Counted from the first letter of the stretch, positions 9,227-17,534 are shown. The stretch is DNA of 64,000 bases from CAVSIP01 sp963728075 (GCA_963728075.1 CAVSIP010000001.1:620001-684000); one strand, 5' to 3'. Numbers and translations: made by a program. The notes: a model not told the origin generated them from the sequence alone.

Positions 9227-9232
9227 TACAGT
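9227..9232 (+). promoter_or_regulatory. -10 (TACAGT) upstream of uppP
   Basis: TACAGT with six bases to GTG at 9239, which begins a 13-codon upstream ORF rather than uppP itself. Confidence 0.45.
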
Positions 9233-9238
9233 CCGGGC

Positions 9239-9280
9239 GTGCCGTACCGGCGACCCGCGTACCGAGGAGCCTCTGGGTGA
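9239..9280 (+). CDS. Possible leaderless upstream ORF of uppP, 13 codons
   Basis: Encodes VPYRRPAYRGASG. The GTG lies six bases after TACAGT, and the TGA overlaps the uppP GTG start in a four-base GTGA. This arrangement would couple uppP translation to the mini-ORF. The peptide resembles nothing known and the evidence is positional only. Confidence 0.3.
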   Translation: MPYRRPAYRGASG

Positions 9281-10119
9281 CCCACACGATCTCGCTGCTG
9301 CAGGCGTTCGTCCTGGGGGTGGTGGAGGGGCTCACGGAGTTCCTGCCGGTGTCCAGCACCGGTCACCTGACCTTCGTCGAGGGCCTGATGGGCCTGCAGA
9401 CCGACTCCGACGCGGTCACCGCCTTCACCGCGATCATCCAGGTCGGCGCGATCCTCGCGGTCATCGTCTACTTCTGGCGCGACATCGTGCGGCTGGTGCG
9501 CGCCGGGTTCGGTGGCCTCGCGGACGAGCAGCGGCGGCGTACGTTCGACTTCCGGTTCGCCTGGTACGTCGTCGCCGGCACCGTGCCGATCGGCATCGCC
9601 GGGTTCTTCGGCAAGGCGCTCGTCACCGGGCCGTTCCGCTCGCTGTGGGCGGTTGCCGGTGGCCTGCTCGCCTGGAGCGCCGTCATGGTGGTGGCGGAGC
9701 GGCGGACGCAGCAGTCCCGCGCCGAGGGGGACGTCACCTTGCGCGACGCACTGGTGGTCGGGGTCGTGCAGTGCGCGGCCCTGGTTCCGGGGGTGTCGCG
9801 CTCCGGCGCGACGATCAGCGCGGGCCTGCTCCGCGACCTCGACCGGGTCTCCGCGACCCGCCTGTCGTTCTTCCTGTCCATCCCGGCGCTGGTCGGTGCC
9901 GGGCTGTACGAGCTCAAGGACGCGGTCGGCGCGAACGGGGTCGGGTGGGGCGCGATCGCGGCCGGCACCGCGGTGTCGTTCGTCGTGGCGTACGCGTCAG
10001 TGGCCTGGCTGCTGCGGTTCGTCGCCGGTCACTCGATCGAGAACTTCGTCGGCTACCGCGTGGCGCTGGGGCTGGCCATCATCGCCCTGCTGCTCGCCGG
10101 TGTCGTGGCGGCGACCTGA
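9277..10119 (+). CDS. uppP: Undecaprenyl-diphosphatase UppP (BacA)
   Basis: A 280-residue polytopic membrane enzyme that dephosphorylates undecaprenyl diphosphate, recycling the lipid carrier for peptidoglycan and wall polymer export; overexpression of family members gives bacitracin tolerance. Both family signatures are present: GLTEFLPVSSTGHL near the N-terminus and VPGVSRSGATIS at ~residue 172. About seven hydrophobic segments can be traced. The GTG at 9277 follows GAGGAG by nine bases. Its stop overlaps the ATG of the next gene (TGATG), so it leads an operon with the histidine phosphatase. Confidence 0.93.
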   Translation: MTHTISLLQAFVLGVVEGLTEFLPVSSTGHLTFVEGLMGLQTDSDAVTAFTAIIQVGAILAVIVYFWRDIVRLVRAGFGGLADEQRRRTFDFRFAWYVVAGTVPIGIAGFFGKALVTGPFRSLWAVAGGLLAWSAVMVVAERRTQQSRAEGDVTLRDALVVGVVQCAALVPGVSRSGATISAGLLRDLDRVSATRLSFFLSIPALVGAGLYELKDAVGANGVGWGAIAAGTAVSFVVAYASVAWLLRFVAGHSIENFVGYRVALGLAIIALLLAGVVAAT

Positions 10120-10814
10120 TGGGCACCGTCCTGCTCGTCCGGCACGGGCTCACCGAGCAGACCGGCCCCGTCCTCACCGGCTGGACCCCCGGCGTGCACC
10201 TCGACGAGCGCGGTCGGGCGCAGGCCGAGTCGCTGGCGGGCCGGCTCGCCGGGCTGCCGCTCGCCGCGGTGGTGGCCAGCCCGCTCGAGCGCTGCCAGGA
10301 CACCGCCGCCGCACTCGTCGCCGGTCGCGGCGACGAGCTCGCCGTGCAGACCGACGAGCGGCTGGGGGAGTGCCGCTATGGGGCGTGGACCGGCCAGGAG
10401 CTCAAGAAGCTCGCGAAGGACCCGCTGTGGCCGGCCGTGCAGGCGCACCCGTCGTCGGTGACCTTCCCGGAAGGTGAGGCGCTGCGCGACACGCAGGTCC
10501 GCGCGGTCACTGCCGTCCGTGACTGGGACGCCCGGCTCGGCGGCGAGGCGACCTGGGTCGCCGTCAGCCACGGCGACGTCATCAAGGCGATCGTCGCGGA
10601 CGCGCTGGGCCTGCACCTCGACCTGTTCCAGCGCATCCAGGTCGACCCGTGCTCGCTGACCGTGATCCGCTACACGCCGCTGCGCCCGTTCCTCGTCCGC
10701 CTCAACGACACCGGAGGGGGCGTGGAGGACCTGCGTCCGCCGAAGCGCCGGTCGCGGCGCAAGCGCACTTCGTCCGATGCGGCCATCGGCGGCGGGGCGG
10801 GTACCCAGGGCTGA
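10119..10814 (+). CDS. Histidine phosphatase (MSMEG_4193-type phosphoglycerate mutase-like)
   Basis: A 231-residue protein of the histidine phosphatase superfamily. The phospho-accepting His lies in LLVRHGLTEQT near the N-terminus, the RHG partner residues in SPLERCQDTA, and the second catalytic His in VAVSHGDVIK. Its place directly before DUF3090 and SCO1664 family genes matches the conserved MSMEG_4193-type genes of actinomycetes, whose substrate is unknown. The C-terminal ~30 residues are a basic tail (KRRSRRKR). The ATG overlaps the uppP stop, implying coupled translation. Confidence 0.85.
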   Translation: MGTVLLVRHGLTEQTGPVLTGWTPGVHLDERGRAQAESLAGRLAGLPLAAVVASPLERCQDTAAALVAGRGDELAVQTDERLGECRYGAWTGQELKKLAKDPLWPAVQAHPSSVTFPEGEALRDTQVRAVTAVRDWDARLGGEATWVAVSHGDVIKAIVADALGLHLDLFQRIQVDPCSLTVIRYTPLRPFLVRLNDTGGGVEDLRPPKRRSRRKRTSSDAAIGGGAGTQG

Positions 10815-10823
10815 ACCGGGCAC

Positions 10824-10829
10824 TAGGGT
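10824..10829 (+). promoter_or_regulatory. Leaderless -10 (TAGGGT) of the DUF3090 gene
   Basis: TAGGGT, six bases, ATG at 10836. No Shine-Dalgarno sequence is present before this ATG. Confidence 0.55.
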
Positions 10830-10835
10830 CGGGTC

Positions 10836-11396
10836 ATGCCGCGCCAGGTCCACGTCTTCGACCCGCCGGATCGCTTCGTCGCCGGGACGGTCGGCCAGCC
10901 CGGCGAGCGCACGTTCTACCTGCAGGCGTCCGGCGGCGGCCGGGTGATCAGCGTGGCGCTGGAGAAGGTGCAGGTCGCCGCGCTCGCCGAACGCCTGGAC
11001 CAGTTGCTCGACGAGGTGCGCCGCCGCGAGGGCGACGAGACCGACGTGCCGGTCGCCGTACCCACCGAGCTCGAGGACGTCGCGCCGCTGGACACGCCGC
11101 TGCTCGAGGAGTTCCGGGTCGGCACGCTCGCGCTCGCCTGGGACGGCGACGCGCGCAGCGTGGTCATCGAGGCCCAGGCCGTCGGCGCCCAGGGCGAGGC
11201 GACGGACATGGTGGAGGACGACGAGGCCGAGGGTCCGGACCTGCTGCGGGTGGTGTTCAGCGCCCAGGCGGCGCGGGCCTTCGCCAAGCGCGCCGCGCGC
11301 GTGGTCGCCGCCGGGCGGCCGCCGTGCCCGCTGTGCGGGCTGCCCCTCGACCCGGCGGGGCACGTCTGCCCGCGCCAGAACGGTCACCGGCGGTGA
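10836..11396 (+). CDS. DUF3090 family protein
   Basis: A 186-residue protein of an actinobacterial family of unknown function (MSMEG_4194-type). The N-terminus PRQVHVFDPPDRFVAGTVG is the family hallmark. The C-terminus holds CPLCGLPLDPAGHVCPRQNGH, which supplies three cysteines and a histidine and probably binds zinc. It sits between the histidine phosphatase and the SCO1664-family gene, a trio that recurs beside mshC in many actinomycetes. A role linked to mycothiol or envelope metabolism would be inference only. Confidence 0.88.
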   Translation: MPRQVHVFDPPDRFVAGTVGQPGERTFYLQASGGGRVISVALEKVQVAALAERLDQLLDEVRRREGDETDVPVAVPTELEDVAPLDTPLLEEFRVGTLALAWDGDARSVVIEAQAVGAQGEATDMVEDDEAEGPDLLRVVFSAQAARAFAKRAARVVAAGRPPCPLCGLPLDPAGHVCPRQNGHRR

Positions 11397-11403
11397 CCCG
11401 GCC

Positions 11404-12135
11404 ATGAACGAGGAGGCGCTGGCCGTCGAGCTCGCGGACGCCCTGCGCCTGCTGCGGGACGGGGAGCTGTCCGTCGAGGGCCGGCTCGTGGACGCGTCCA
11501 ACACCACGCTGTACGCGCTCGCGACCCTGGACGGGCTGACGGCCGCGTGCGTCTACAAGCCGATCCGGGGCGAGCGGCCGCTGTGGGACTTCCCGACCGG
11601 GACGCTCGCGTACCGGGAGGTCGCGGCGTACGTGATCAGTGAGGCGGCCGGCTGGGACATCGTTCCGCCCACGGTGCTGCGCGACGGGCCGTTCGGGCCC
11701 GGCATGTGCCAGCTGTGGATCGACGTGGACGAGCAGGTCGACCTCGCCGCGCTGGCGCGCTCGGACCATCCGCAGCTGCGACGGATGGCGGTGTTCGACG
11801 CGGTCGTGAACAACGCGGACCGCAAGGGTGGGCACCTGCTGCCCACGCGCGAGGGGCACGTGTACGGCGTCGACCACGGCGTGTGCTTCTCGGTCGACGA
11901 CAAGCTGCGCACGCTGCTGTGGCGCTGGCGCGGCAAGCGGCTGACCGACGAGGCGGTGGACGTGCTGTCGGGGCTGCGGGCGCAGCTCGAAGGTGACCTC
12001 GGCGCCGCGTTGGGCGCGCTCCTCGCGCCGGAGGAGGTCGCCGCCACCGTGTACCGGGTGGACCGACTGCTCACCAGCGGCCGCCACCCGCACCCCAGCG
12101 ACGAGTGGCCGGCGATCCCCTGGCCCCCGTTCTAG
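11404..12135 (+). CDS. SCO1664 family protein
   Basis: A 243-residue protein of the TIGR03843/SCO1664 family, distantly related to PI3/4-kinase-like folds. Visible kinase-like elements are YKPIRGERPLWDFPTGTLAYREVAAY (in place of a nucleotide-binding lysine and acidic helix), FDAVVNNADRKGGHLLP (catalytic Asn-Asp type loop) and YGVDHGVCF (metal-binding Asp). It starts eight bases after the DUF3090 stop, so the two are probably cotranscribed. The biochemical role is unknown. Confidence 0.85.
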   Translation: MNEEALAVELADALRLLRDGELSVEGRLVDASNTTLYALATLDGLTAACVYKPIRGERPLWDFPTGTLAYREVAAYVISEAAGWDIVPPTVLRDGPFGPGMCQLWIDVDEQVDLAALARSDHPQLRRMAVFDAVVNNADRKGGHLLPTREGHVYGVDHGVCFSVDDKLRTLLWRWRGKRLTDEAVDVLSGLRAQLEGDLGAALGALLAPEEVAATVYRVDRLLTSGRHPHPSDEWPAIPWPPF

Positions 12136-12173
12136 CGGCGGGGCTCGGCGATCGCGGTGTCCGCGGCGTCCGC

Positions 12174-12196
12174 AAGTTGACAGATCTGTCTCGCGG
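12174..12196. repeat. Dispersed GATCTGTCTCG repeat, copy 1
   Basis: AAGTTGACAGATCTGTCTCG lies in the gap between the SCO1664-family and nitroreductase genes (12136-12242). The core GATCTGTCTCG recurs at 12731-12747 (inverted) and twice at 32.66-32.74 kb, always between genes. Confidence 0.5.
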
Positions 12197-12242
12197 CCTG
12201 GCCGGACCGGGCGGCGGGCAGCGGCGTACGTGTGTCGGCGCG

Positions 12243-12686
12243 CTACGCCGGGTCGATCCGGAACACCGGGTGGTCGGGGGCGATCCGCCGCAGGTCGGTG
12301 TCCGGGGCGTCCGGGTCGACCCCGCCGAAGAACGCGCCCACCTCCCACTTCCAGCGGCGCAGGTACGCGCGCAGCACCTCGGGCTTGTCCCCGTCCGGCA
12401 GCTCCGCGGCGCGGAAGCGCTCCGTACGCCGGCCCACCCGCAGCGCCCCCTCGCCGGCGACCCGCAGGTTGCGCACCCACTGCGTCTGCCCGCGCGGCGC
12501 CACCAGGTAGCGGACGCCGTCGACGGTGAGGAGGTTCACCGGCGTCTCGCGTACGCGACCGCTCGTCCGCCCGCGCACCTGCAGGACGCGGGACCCGGCG
12601 ATGCTCACCCCGGCGCGGGTGAGCCCGGCGACGGCGCGGTTGAACACGTGGGTGGTGAACCAGCCCGGCTTCCGGTAGTGCGTCAC
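12243..12686 (-). CDS. Deazaflavin (F420)-dependent nitroreductase family protein
   Basis: A 147-residue split beta-barrel protein of the DDN/FDOR-A type. VTHYRKPGWFTTHVFNRAV ... VLQVRGRTSGRVRETPVN ... YLVAPRGQTQWVRNLRVAGE is the standard family pattern; the GRxSG and W-x-R-N-L segments contact F420 or lipid-quinone substrates in characterised members. The GTG at 12686 is six bases downstream of TACGGT. The gene stands alone between two inverted copies of the GATCTGTCTCG repeat, convergent with the SCO1664-family gene. Confidence 0.85.
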   Translation of the reverse strand: MTHYRKPGWFTTHVFNRAVAGLTRAGVSIAGSRVLQVRGRTSGRVRETPVNLLTVDGVRYLVAPRGQTQWVRNLRVAGEGALRVGRRTERFRAAELPDGDKPEVLRAYLRRWKWEVGAFFGGVDPDAPDTDLRRIAPDHPVFRIDPA

Positions 12687-12692
12687 CGCGCC

Positions 12693-12698
12693 ACCGTA
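12693..12698 (-). promoter_or_regulatory. Leaderless -10 (TACGGT) of the nitroreductase gene
   Basis: On the minus strand TACGGT is followed by six bases and GTG at 12686. Confidence 0.5.
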
Positions 12699-12730
12699 CG
12701 GCCACGAGGCCCGTGGCGTACGGCAGCGCA

Positions 12731-12747
12731 CGAGACAGATCAGCTTG
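12731..12747. repeat. Dispersed GATCTGTCTCG repeat, copy 2 (inverted)
   Basis: Read on the minus strand this is AAGCTGATCTGTCTCGTG, in the 77-base gap between the malonyl-CoA synthetase-like and nitroreductase genes. With copy 1 it forms an inverted pair around the nitroreductase gene. Confidence 0.5.
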
Positions 12748-12763
12748 CCCACCCTGCAGCCGG

Positions 12764-14044
12764 TCAGCGCAGCAGGGCCTTCTGGACCTTGCCCATGGGG
12801 TTGCGGGGGAGGGTGTCGACGAAGCGGACGGTGCGGGGCCGCTTGTGTGGGGCGAGGGTGCGGGCGACGTGGTCGGCGAGCGCGGCTTCGGTCACCGGTG
12901 CCGCCGCGACGACGTACGCGACCACCCGCTCGCCGAGGTCGTCGTCCGGCTCGCCGAGCACAGCCACCTCGGCCACCGCCGGATGACCCAGCAAGGCGTT
13001 CTCCACCTCGCCGGCCCCGATCTTGTAGCCGCCGGACTTGATCAGGTCGGTGGCCTTGCGGCCCACCAGCCGTACCTGCCCGTCGGCGTCCAGCGACGCG
13101 AGGTCGCCGGTCGGGAACCACCCGTCCGCGGTGAGCGGCGAGGGCCGTCCCAGGTAGCCGCTGAACACGTTCGGACCGCGTACGTGGACCTCGCCGATGC
13201 CCTGGTCCTCCTCGACCAGCCGCAGGTCCACGCCGGGCAGCGGCGGCCCGACACAGCCGGGACGGCGCTCCCCCCCGGCCCGGGCCGCCGTGTTGATGAG
13301 CGTCTCGGTGAGCCCGTACCGCTCGGCGACCCGGTGCCCGCTGGCCGCGGCGATCCGCTCGAACACCGGTACGGGCAGGGCCGCGGAGCCCGACACCAGC
13401 AGCCGCGCCGGCGCGAAGGCGGCCGGGTCCGCGACCCGCGACCACATCGTCGGGACGGCGAAGTACAGGGTGCCGTCGTCGACCGGCTCGAACCGCTCCA
13501 GGTGCCGCAGCGGCGAGCCGATGCGCAGCGCTCCGAGGACGCCGAGCACCAGCCCGTGGACGTGGAACAGCGGCAGCGCGTGCACCAGCAGGTCGTCGGG
13601 CGTCCACGCCCACGCGGCGGCGAGCGCGTCGAGGTCGAAGGCGACGGCGCGCCGGGGGATCACGGCGCCCTTCGGCGGCCCGGTCGTGCCGGACGTGTAC
13701 ACGACGAGCGCGGGGGACTCGTCCGCCGCCGGCGCGACGGGCAGCGGCGCCCGGGCGCCCAGGTCCACCGCTTCCAGGACGACGTCGGGCGCGCTGTCGC
13801 GGAGCACGTGGGCACGCTCCTGCTCACCGCTCGCGGGGTTGACCGGCACCAGTGCGGCGCCGGCGGCGAGCACCCCCGCCGCGGCGACGACGGTGGCCAG
13901 CGTCGGAGTCGCCGTCACGGCGACCCGCCGGGCGCCCGCCACCGCAGCGGCGACGGCGCCCACCGCACCGGCGAGGTCGTCGCCGCGCAGCGCCCCGTCG
14001 CGGCACGTGACGTCGGCGCGGCCGTCGTACAGGGCGGTCAGCAC
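12764..14044 (-). CDS. Acyl-CoA synthetase, malonyl-CoA synthetase (MatB)-like
   Basis: A 426-residue ANL-superfamily adenylate-forming ligase. The P-loop is VVYTSGTTGPPKG (~residue 142), the A5 motif YGLTETL (~262), A7 YLGRPSPLTADGWFPTGD (~308) and the catalytic Lys region NPMGKVQKALLR at the end. Segments such as ALPLFHVHGLVLG and LVSGSAALPV follow Streptomyces MatB closely, so malonate or methylmalonate activation to the CoA ester is likely. The protein is shorter than many MatB enzymes (about 480 residues). It is divergent from mshC with 35 bases between starts. Confidence 0.82.
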   Translation of the reverse strand: MLTALYDGRADVTCRDGALRGDDLAGAVGAVAAAVAGARRVAVTATPTLATVVAAAGVLAAGAALVPVNPASGEQERAHVLRDSAPDVVLEAVDLGARAPLPVAPAADESPALVVYTSGTTGPPKGAVIPRRAVAFDLDALAAAWAWTPDDLLVHALPLFHVHGLVLGVLGALRIGSPLRHLERFEPVDDGTLYFAVPTMWSRVADPAAFAPARLLVSGSAALPVPVFERIAAASGHRVAERYGLTETLINTAARAGGERRPGCVGPPLPGVDLRLVEEDQGIGEVHVRGPNVFSGYLGRPSPLTADGWFPTGDLASLDADGQVRLVGRKATDLIKSGGYKIGAGEVENALLGHPAVAEVAVLGEPDDDLGERVVAYVVAAAPVTEAALADHVARTLAPHKRPRTVRFVDTLPRNPMGKVQKALLR

Positions 14045-14067
14045 GCGGCCAGCGTTTCACCTGCGGA

Positions 14068-14073
14068 TACCCT
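14068..14073 (+). promoter_or_regulatory. Leaderless -10 (TACCCT) of mshC
   Basis: TACCCT, six bases, ATG at 14080, with no ribosome binding site between. Confidence 0.55.
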
Positions 14074-14079
14074 GCGGCC

Positions 14080-15294
14080 ATGCAGTCCTGGGACGCGCCG
14101 GAGCTGCCGCGCCTGCCCGGTCGCGGTGGCCCGCTGCGGGTCCACGACACCGCCACCGGCGGCCTGGTCCACCTCGAGCCCGAGGGCACGGCCCGGATGT
14201 ACGTCTGCGGCATCACGCCGTACGACGCCACGCACATGGGGCACGCGGCGACGTACGTCGCCTTCGACCTGCTGCAGCGGGTCTGGCGCGACAGCGGGCT
14301 GACCGTCCAGTACGTCCAGAACGTCACCGACGTCGACGACCCGCTCCTCGAGCGGGCGGTCGAGCGCGGTGAGGACTGGCGGGAGATCGCCGACCGCGAG
14401 ACCGAGCTGTTCCGCGCCGACATGGCGGCGCTGCGGGTGCTGCCGCCGGACCACTACGTGGGTGCCGTCGAGGCCATCCCGAAGATCGTCGACCTGGTCG
14501 CCGAGCTGCGCGACCGTGGCGCGGCGTACGAGCTCGACGGCGACCTGTACTTCTCCGCCGGTGCGTCGCCGCACTTCGGCGAGGTCGCCGGGCTCGACGT
14601 CGCCACGATGCTCGCCCTGTCCCGCGAGCGTGGCGGCGACCCGGATCGTCCCGGCAAGAAGGACCCGATCGACTGCCTGCTCTGGCAGTCCGCCCGCCCC
14701 GGTGAACCGCACTGGGACTCCCCGTTCGGGCCGGGGCGCCCCGGGTGGCATGTCGAGTGCGCGGCGATCGCGGTCCACCTGCTCGGCCCCACGATCGACG
14801 TGCAGGGTGGCGGCAGCGACCTGGCGTTCCCCCACCACGAGCTCGGTGCCGCGGAGGCGTCCGTGGCCTCGGGGGTGTGGCCGTTCGCGCGGGCGTACAT
14901 GCACGCCGGCATGGTCGGCCTGCACGGCGAGAAGATGTCGAAGTCGCGGGGCAACCTGGTGTTCGTCTCCCGGCTGCGGGCCGACGGCGCCGACCCGATG
15001 GCGATCCGGCTGGCGCTGCTCGGCCACCACTACCGGGCGGACTGGGAGTGGACCGACGGCGACCTGCCGGCCGCGCAGCAGCGCCTCGCGTCCTGGCGTG
15101 CCGCCGTGTGCCGGCCCACCGGGCCCGCGGCCGGGCCGGTGCTCGACGCCGTACGCGCCGCGCTGGCGACCGACCTCGACGCGCCCGCCGCGCTGGCCGC
15201 GGTCGACCGGTGGGCGGCCGGGGAGGGGCCGTCGGCGGAGGCTCCCGCGCTGATCCGTGACGTCGTCGACGCGATGCTCGGCGTCGCGCTGTAG
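14080..15294 (+). CDS. mshC: Cysteine-GlcN-Ins ligase MshC (mycothiol biosynthesis)
   Basis: A 404-residue ATP-dependent ligase that joins L-cysteine to glucosaminyl inositol in mycothiol synthesis. It is a class I cysteinyl-tRNA synthetase paralogue without the tRNA-binding C-terminus. The HIGH-type motif is PYDATHMGHA (~residue 48), the KMSKS motif EKMSKSRGN (~287), and zinc ligands are visible in MYVCGITP, GWHVEC and FPHHELG. MshC rather than CysS is supported by the length, the start SWDAPELPRLPG and the neighbours (PAC2, SCO1664 family, DUF3090). It marks the organism as a mycothiol producer. Confidence 0.95.
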   Translation: MQSWDAPELPRLPGRGGPLRVHDTATGGLVHLEPEGTARMYVCGITPYDATHMGHAATYVAFDLLQRVWRDSGLTVQYVQNVTDVDDPLLERAVERGEDWREIADRETELFRADMAALRVLPPDHYVGAVEAIPKIVDLVAELRDRGAAYELDGDLYFSAGASPHFGEVAGLDVATMLALSRERGGDPDRPGKKDPIDCLLWQSARPGEPHWDSPFGPGRPGWHVECAAIAVHLLGPTIDVQGGGSDLAFPHHELGAAEASVASGVWPFARAYMHAGMVGLHGEKMSKSRGNLVFVSRLRADGADPMAIRLALLGHHYRADWEWTDGDLPAAQQRLASWRAAVCRPTGPAAGPVLDAVRAALATDLDAPAALAAVDRWAAGEGPSAEAPALIRDVVDAMLGVAL

Positions 15295-15298
15295 CCGC

Positions 15299-16168
15299 TC
15301 AGCCGCGCGGCTGGTCGCCCCACTGGTCGCCACCGCCGCGGCGCCGCAGGTAGCGCTCGAACTCCCGGGCGATCGCGTCCCCGCTCGCCTCGGGCAGGTC
15401 CTCCTCCGGCTCGCGCGACTCGAGCGCCTGGACGTACTCGGAGATCTCGCTGTCCTCGCGGGCGAGCTCGTCGACCCCGCGCTCCCACGCCCGGGCCTGG
15501 TCCGGCAGGTCGCCGAGTGGAACGGGGACGTCGAGCAGGTCCTCCACCCGGTTCAGCAGCGCCAGCGTCGCTTTCGGGCACGGCGGCTGCGCGACGTAGT
15601 GGGGCACCGCTGCCCATAGCGACACCGACGGCAGGCCGTCGCGCGCACAGGCGTCCTGGAACACGCCGACGATGCCGGTGGGGCCTTCGTACCGGGAGCG
15701 CTGCAGCCCCATGGTCTCGGCCGTCTGCTGGTCGGAGGAGGTGCCGGTGACCGGGATGGGTCGGGTGTGCGGCGAGTCGGACAGCAGCGCGCCGAGCGTG
15801 ACGACGATCTCGACGCCGAGCTCGCGGATGACGCCGAGCAGCTCCTCGCAGAACCCGCGCCAGCGCATGTTCGGCTCGAGCCCGCGCAGCAGCACGACAT
15901 CACGCGGCAGCTCCGGCCGCGCGACGTACGACAGTCGCGTGGTCGGCCACTCCAGGCGGCGGGTGACGCCGTCGACCAGCGACACCGTCGGCCGGTTGAC
16001 CTGGAAGTCGTAGTAGTCGTCCGGGTCGATGGCGGCCAGCGGCTCGGCGGCCCACACCTGCTCGAGGTGCTCCACCGCGCCGGTCGCTGCGTCGGCGGCG
16101 TCGTTCCAGCCCTCGAAGGCCGCGATGAGCGCGGGCCGACGCAGCGCCGGGACGTCGTCGCGTGTCAC
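15299..16168 (-). CDS. PAC2 family protein (proteasome assembly chaperone-like fold)
   Basis: A 289-residue protein with the PAC2 fold: PALIAAFEGWNDAADAATGAV at the start, then YDFQVNRPTV, ILLRGLEPNMRW-like VLLRGLEPNMRW (~residue 90), GALLSDSPHTRPIPVTGTSS, and PHYVAQPPCPKA. Despite the family name, bacterial PAC2 proteins have no proven link to proteasome assembly. It is the last gene of a three-gene minus-strand operon (universal stress protein, hydrolase, PAC2) with four-base overlaps, and converges on mshC with a four-base gap. The GTG at 16168 overlaps the hydrolase stop (GTGA). Confidence 0.87.
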   Translation of the reverse strand: MTRDDVPALRRPALIAAFEGWNDAADAATGAVEHLEQVWAAEPLAAIDPDDYYDFQVNRPTVSLVDGVTRRLEWPTTRLSYVARPELPRDVVLLRGLEPNMRWRGFCEELLGVIRELGVEIVVTLGALLSDSPHTRPIPVTGTSSDQQTAETMGLQRSRYEGPTGIVGVFQDACARDGLPSVSLWAAVPHYVAQPPCPKATLALLNRVEDLLDVPVPLGDLPDQARAWERGVDELAREDSEISEYVQALESREPEEDLPEASGDAIAREFERYLRRRGGGDQWGDQPRG

Positions 16169-17082
16169 GTCGCTCCCGTCAGCTGGCTGTCGGCGGCGGC
16201 CGCCCGGACCAGGCCGGCGACCAGTGCCGGCCACTGCAAGGGTACGTCGTGCAGCGCACCGCCCCATCGCAGCAGCCTGGGCGCGTCGAGCAGCGCGGCG
16301 GCGCGTGCCAGCCCGGCCGCCTTGCGCCGCCCCCACGACACCGACCAGCCGTCGGCATCGCTGTCGCGTGCCGGCTCGCAGGAGACCAGCCACGCCGGGC
16401 AGCGCACGGCGCGCAGCACGGCCTCGGTGTCGTAGTCCAGCAGCGCGTCGACCACCTGCATGTGGTTGTCGAACCGGAACCGGGCGCGGGCCAGGCCGTC
16501 GTCGTCGACCGCGAACACCGGCAGGACGGACTGCTCGACCTCCGCCGACCAGTACGGCGCCAGCGGGCCGCCGCTGATCATCGCCGCCAGCCGCTCGGGC
16601 GGTACCGCCAGGCGGGGCGGCTCCAGGCGCCGCCGGGTCTCCTCGCGCGGTGTCTCCCGGTCCCGCGCGTCGGTGAACCCGCCGTCCACGGCCACGACTG
16701 CCAGCACCCGCTCCGGGTGCGCGGCGGCGAACGTCATGGCGACGGAGGCGCCCCAGCTGTGGCCGACGACGACGGCGCGGGACCAGCCCAGCGCGTCCAG
16801 GGCCGTGCCGACGTCGGCCGCGACCGCTGCATGGTCGTAGCCGGTGTCGGGCTGCTCGGAGTCGCCGTGGCCACGCTGGTCCAGCGCCAGCAGGGGCAGT
16901 CCGACGAGGTGTGGCACCACGAGGTCCCAGTGGTGCCGCTGGGACGCGAGCCCGTGCAGCAGCACCACCGGCGGTCCCGCCCCCGGCCAGCGGGTGGCGG
17001 CCAGTCGGACCCCGTCACCGGGGAGTGTCACGTCCAGCCCGCCGGCGACCGGCGCACGCCGTCCCAGCGGGGTGGGGCTCAT
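16165..17082 (-). CDS. Alpha/beta hydrolase
   Basis: A 305-residue alpha/beta-hydrolase fold enzyme. The oxyanion-hole segment is VVLLHGLASQRHHW (~residue 40), the nucleophile elbow VVGHSWGAS (~112), a plausible catalytic Asp lies around residue 240, and a His in GGALHDVPLQ near 280. Substrate unknown. The ATG at 17082 overlaps the stop of the upstream universal stress protein gene and its own stop overlaps PAC2, so all three are probably translated in a coupled way. Confidence 0.85.
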   Translation of the reverse strand: MSPTPLGRRAPVAGGLDVTLPGDGVRLAATRWPGAGPPVVLLHGLASQRHHWDLVVPHLVGLPLLALDQRGHGDSEQPDTGYDHAAVAADVGTALDALGWSRAVVVGHSWGASVAMTFAAAHPERVLAVVAVDGGFTDARDRETPREETRRRLEPPRLAVPPERLAAMISGGPLAPYWSAEVEQSVLPVFAVDDDGLARARFRFDNHMQVVDALLDYDTEAVLRAVRCPAWLVSCEPARDSDADGWSVSWGRRKAAGLARAAALLDAPRLLRWGGALHDVPLQWPALVAGLVRAAAADSQLTGAT

Positions 17083-17528
17083 GTGGTGTGGACGATGAGG
17101 ACGTCGCAGGCCGCGCGGTGGCTGACGTTCGCCGGCACCGAGCCCAGCAGCCGCCCGGCGAGGCTGTTCAGGCCCCGGTTCCCGACGACGATGAGGTCGG
17201 CCTGGCGCCGCTCGGCCACCGCGACGAGCAGGTCGACGGCGTCGCCCTCCTCGCACAGGGTGTCCACGGTGGTCGCGCCGGCGGCGGTCGCGCGTGCGGC
17301 CGCGGTCTTCAGCACGTCCTCCGCAGGATGCGACCCCATCACCTGGTAGGCGTTGTCGCCGAGCTCGGCGGAGGCCCGGTCCCGCTCCCTGCTGGACAGC
17401 GGCCGGTAGGCGGTGAGGATGACGAGGCTCGACCCGGTGTCGCGGGCGATCTCCGCCGCGCGCTCGACCGCGAGCAGGGACGACTCGGACCCGTCGGTGC
17501 CGACGAGAACGGTGCGGTAGCTGGCCAC
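17079..17528 (-). CDS. Universal stress protein (UspA family)
   Basis: A 149-residue single-domain Usp. YRTVLVGTDGSESSLLAVERA forms the first strand and helix. The ATP-binding signature G-x2-G-x9-G-S is present as VGNRGLNSLAGRLLGSVP (~residues 116-133), placing it in the nucleotide-binding class. It is first in the operon with the hydrolase and PAC2 genes. The GTG lies six bases after TAGCCT. Confidence 0.92.
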   Translation of the reverse strand: MASYRTVLVGTDGSESSLLAVERAAEIARDTGSSLVILTAYRPLSSRERDRASAELGDNAYQVMGSHPAEDVLKTAAARATAAGATTVDTLCEEGDAVDLLVAVAERRQADLIVVGNRGLNSLAGRLLGSVPANVSHRAACDVLIVHTT

Positions 17529-17534
17529 GGCGCG

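Noticed and set aside
12243..13613. A 456-residue fusion of nitroreductase with upstream sequence
   Set aside because: The upstream part is an out-of-frame shadow of the MatB-like gene; the family N-terminus begins at 12686 next to its own -10 box.
15299..16168. PAC2 gene as a functional part of the proteasome system
   Set aside because: The fold name comes from eukaryotic assembly chaperones; bacterial PAC2 genes track with mshC neighbourhoods, and it lies 13 kb from arc.
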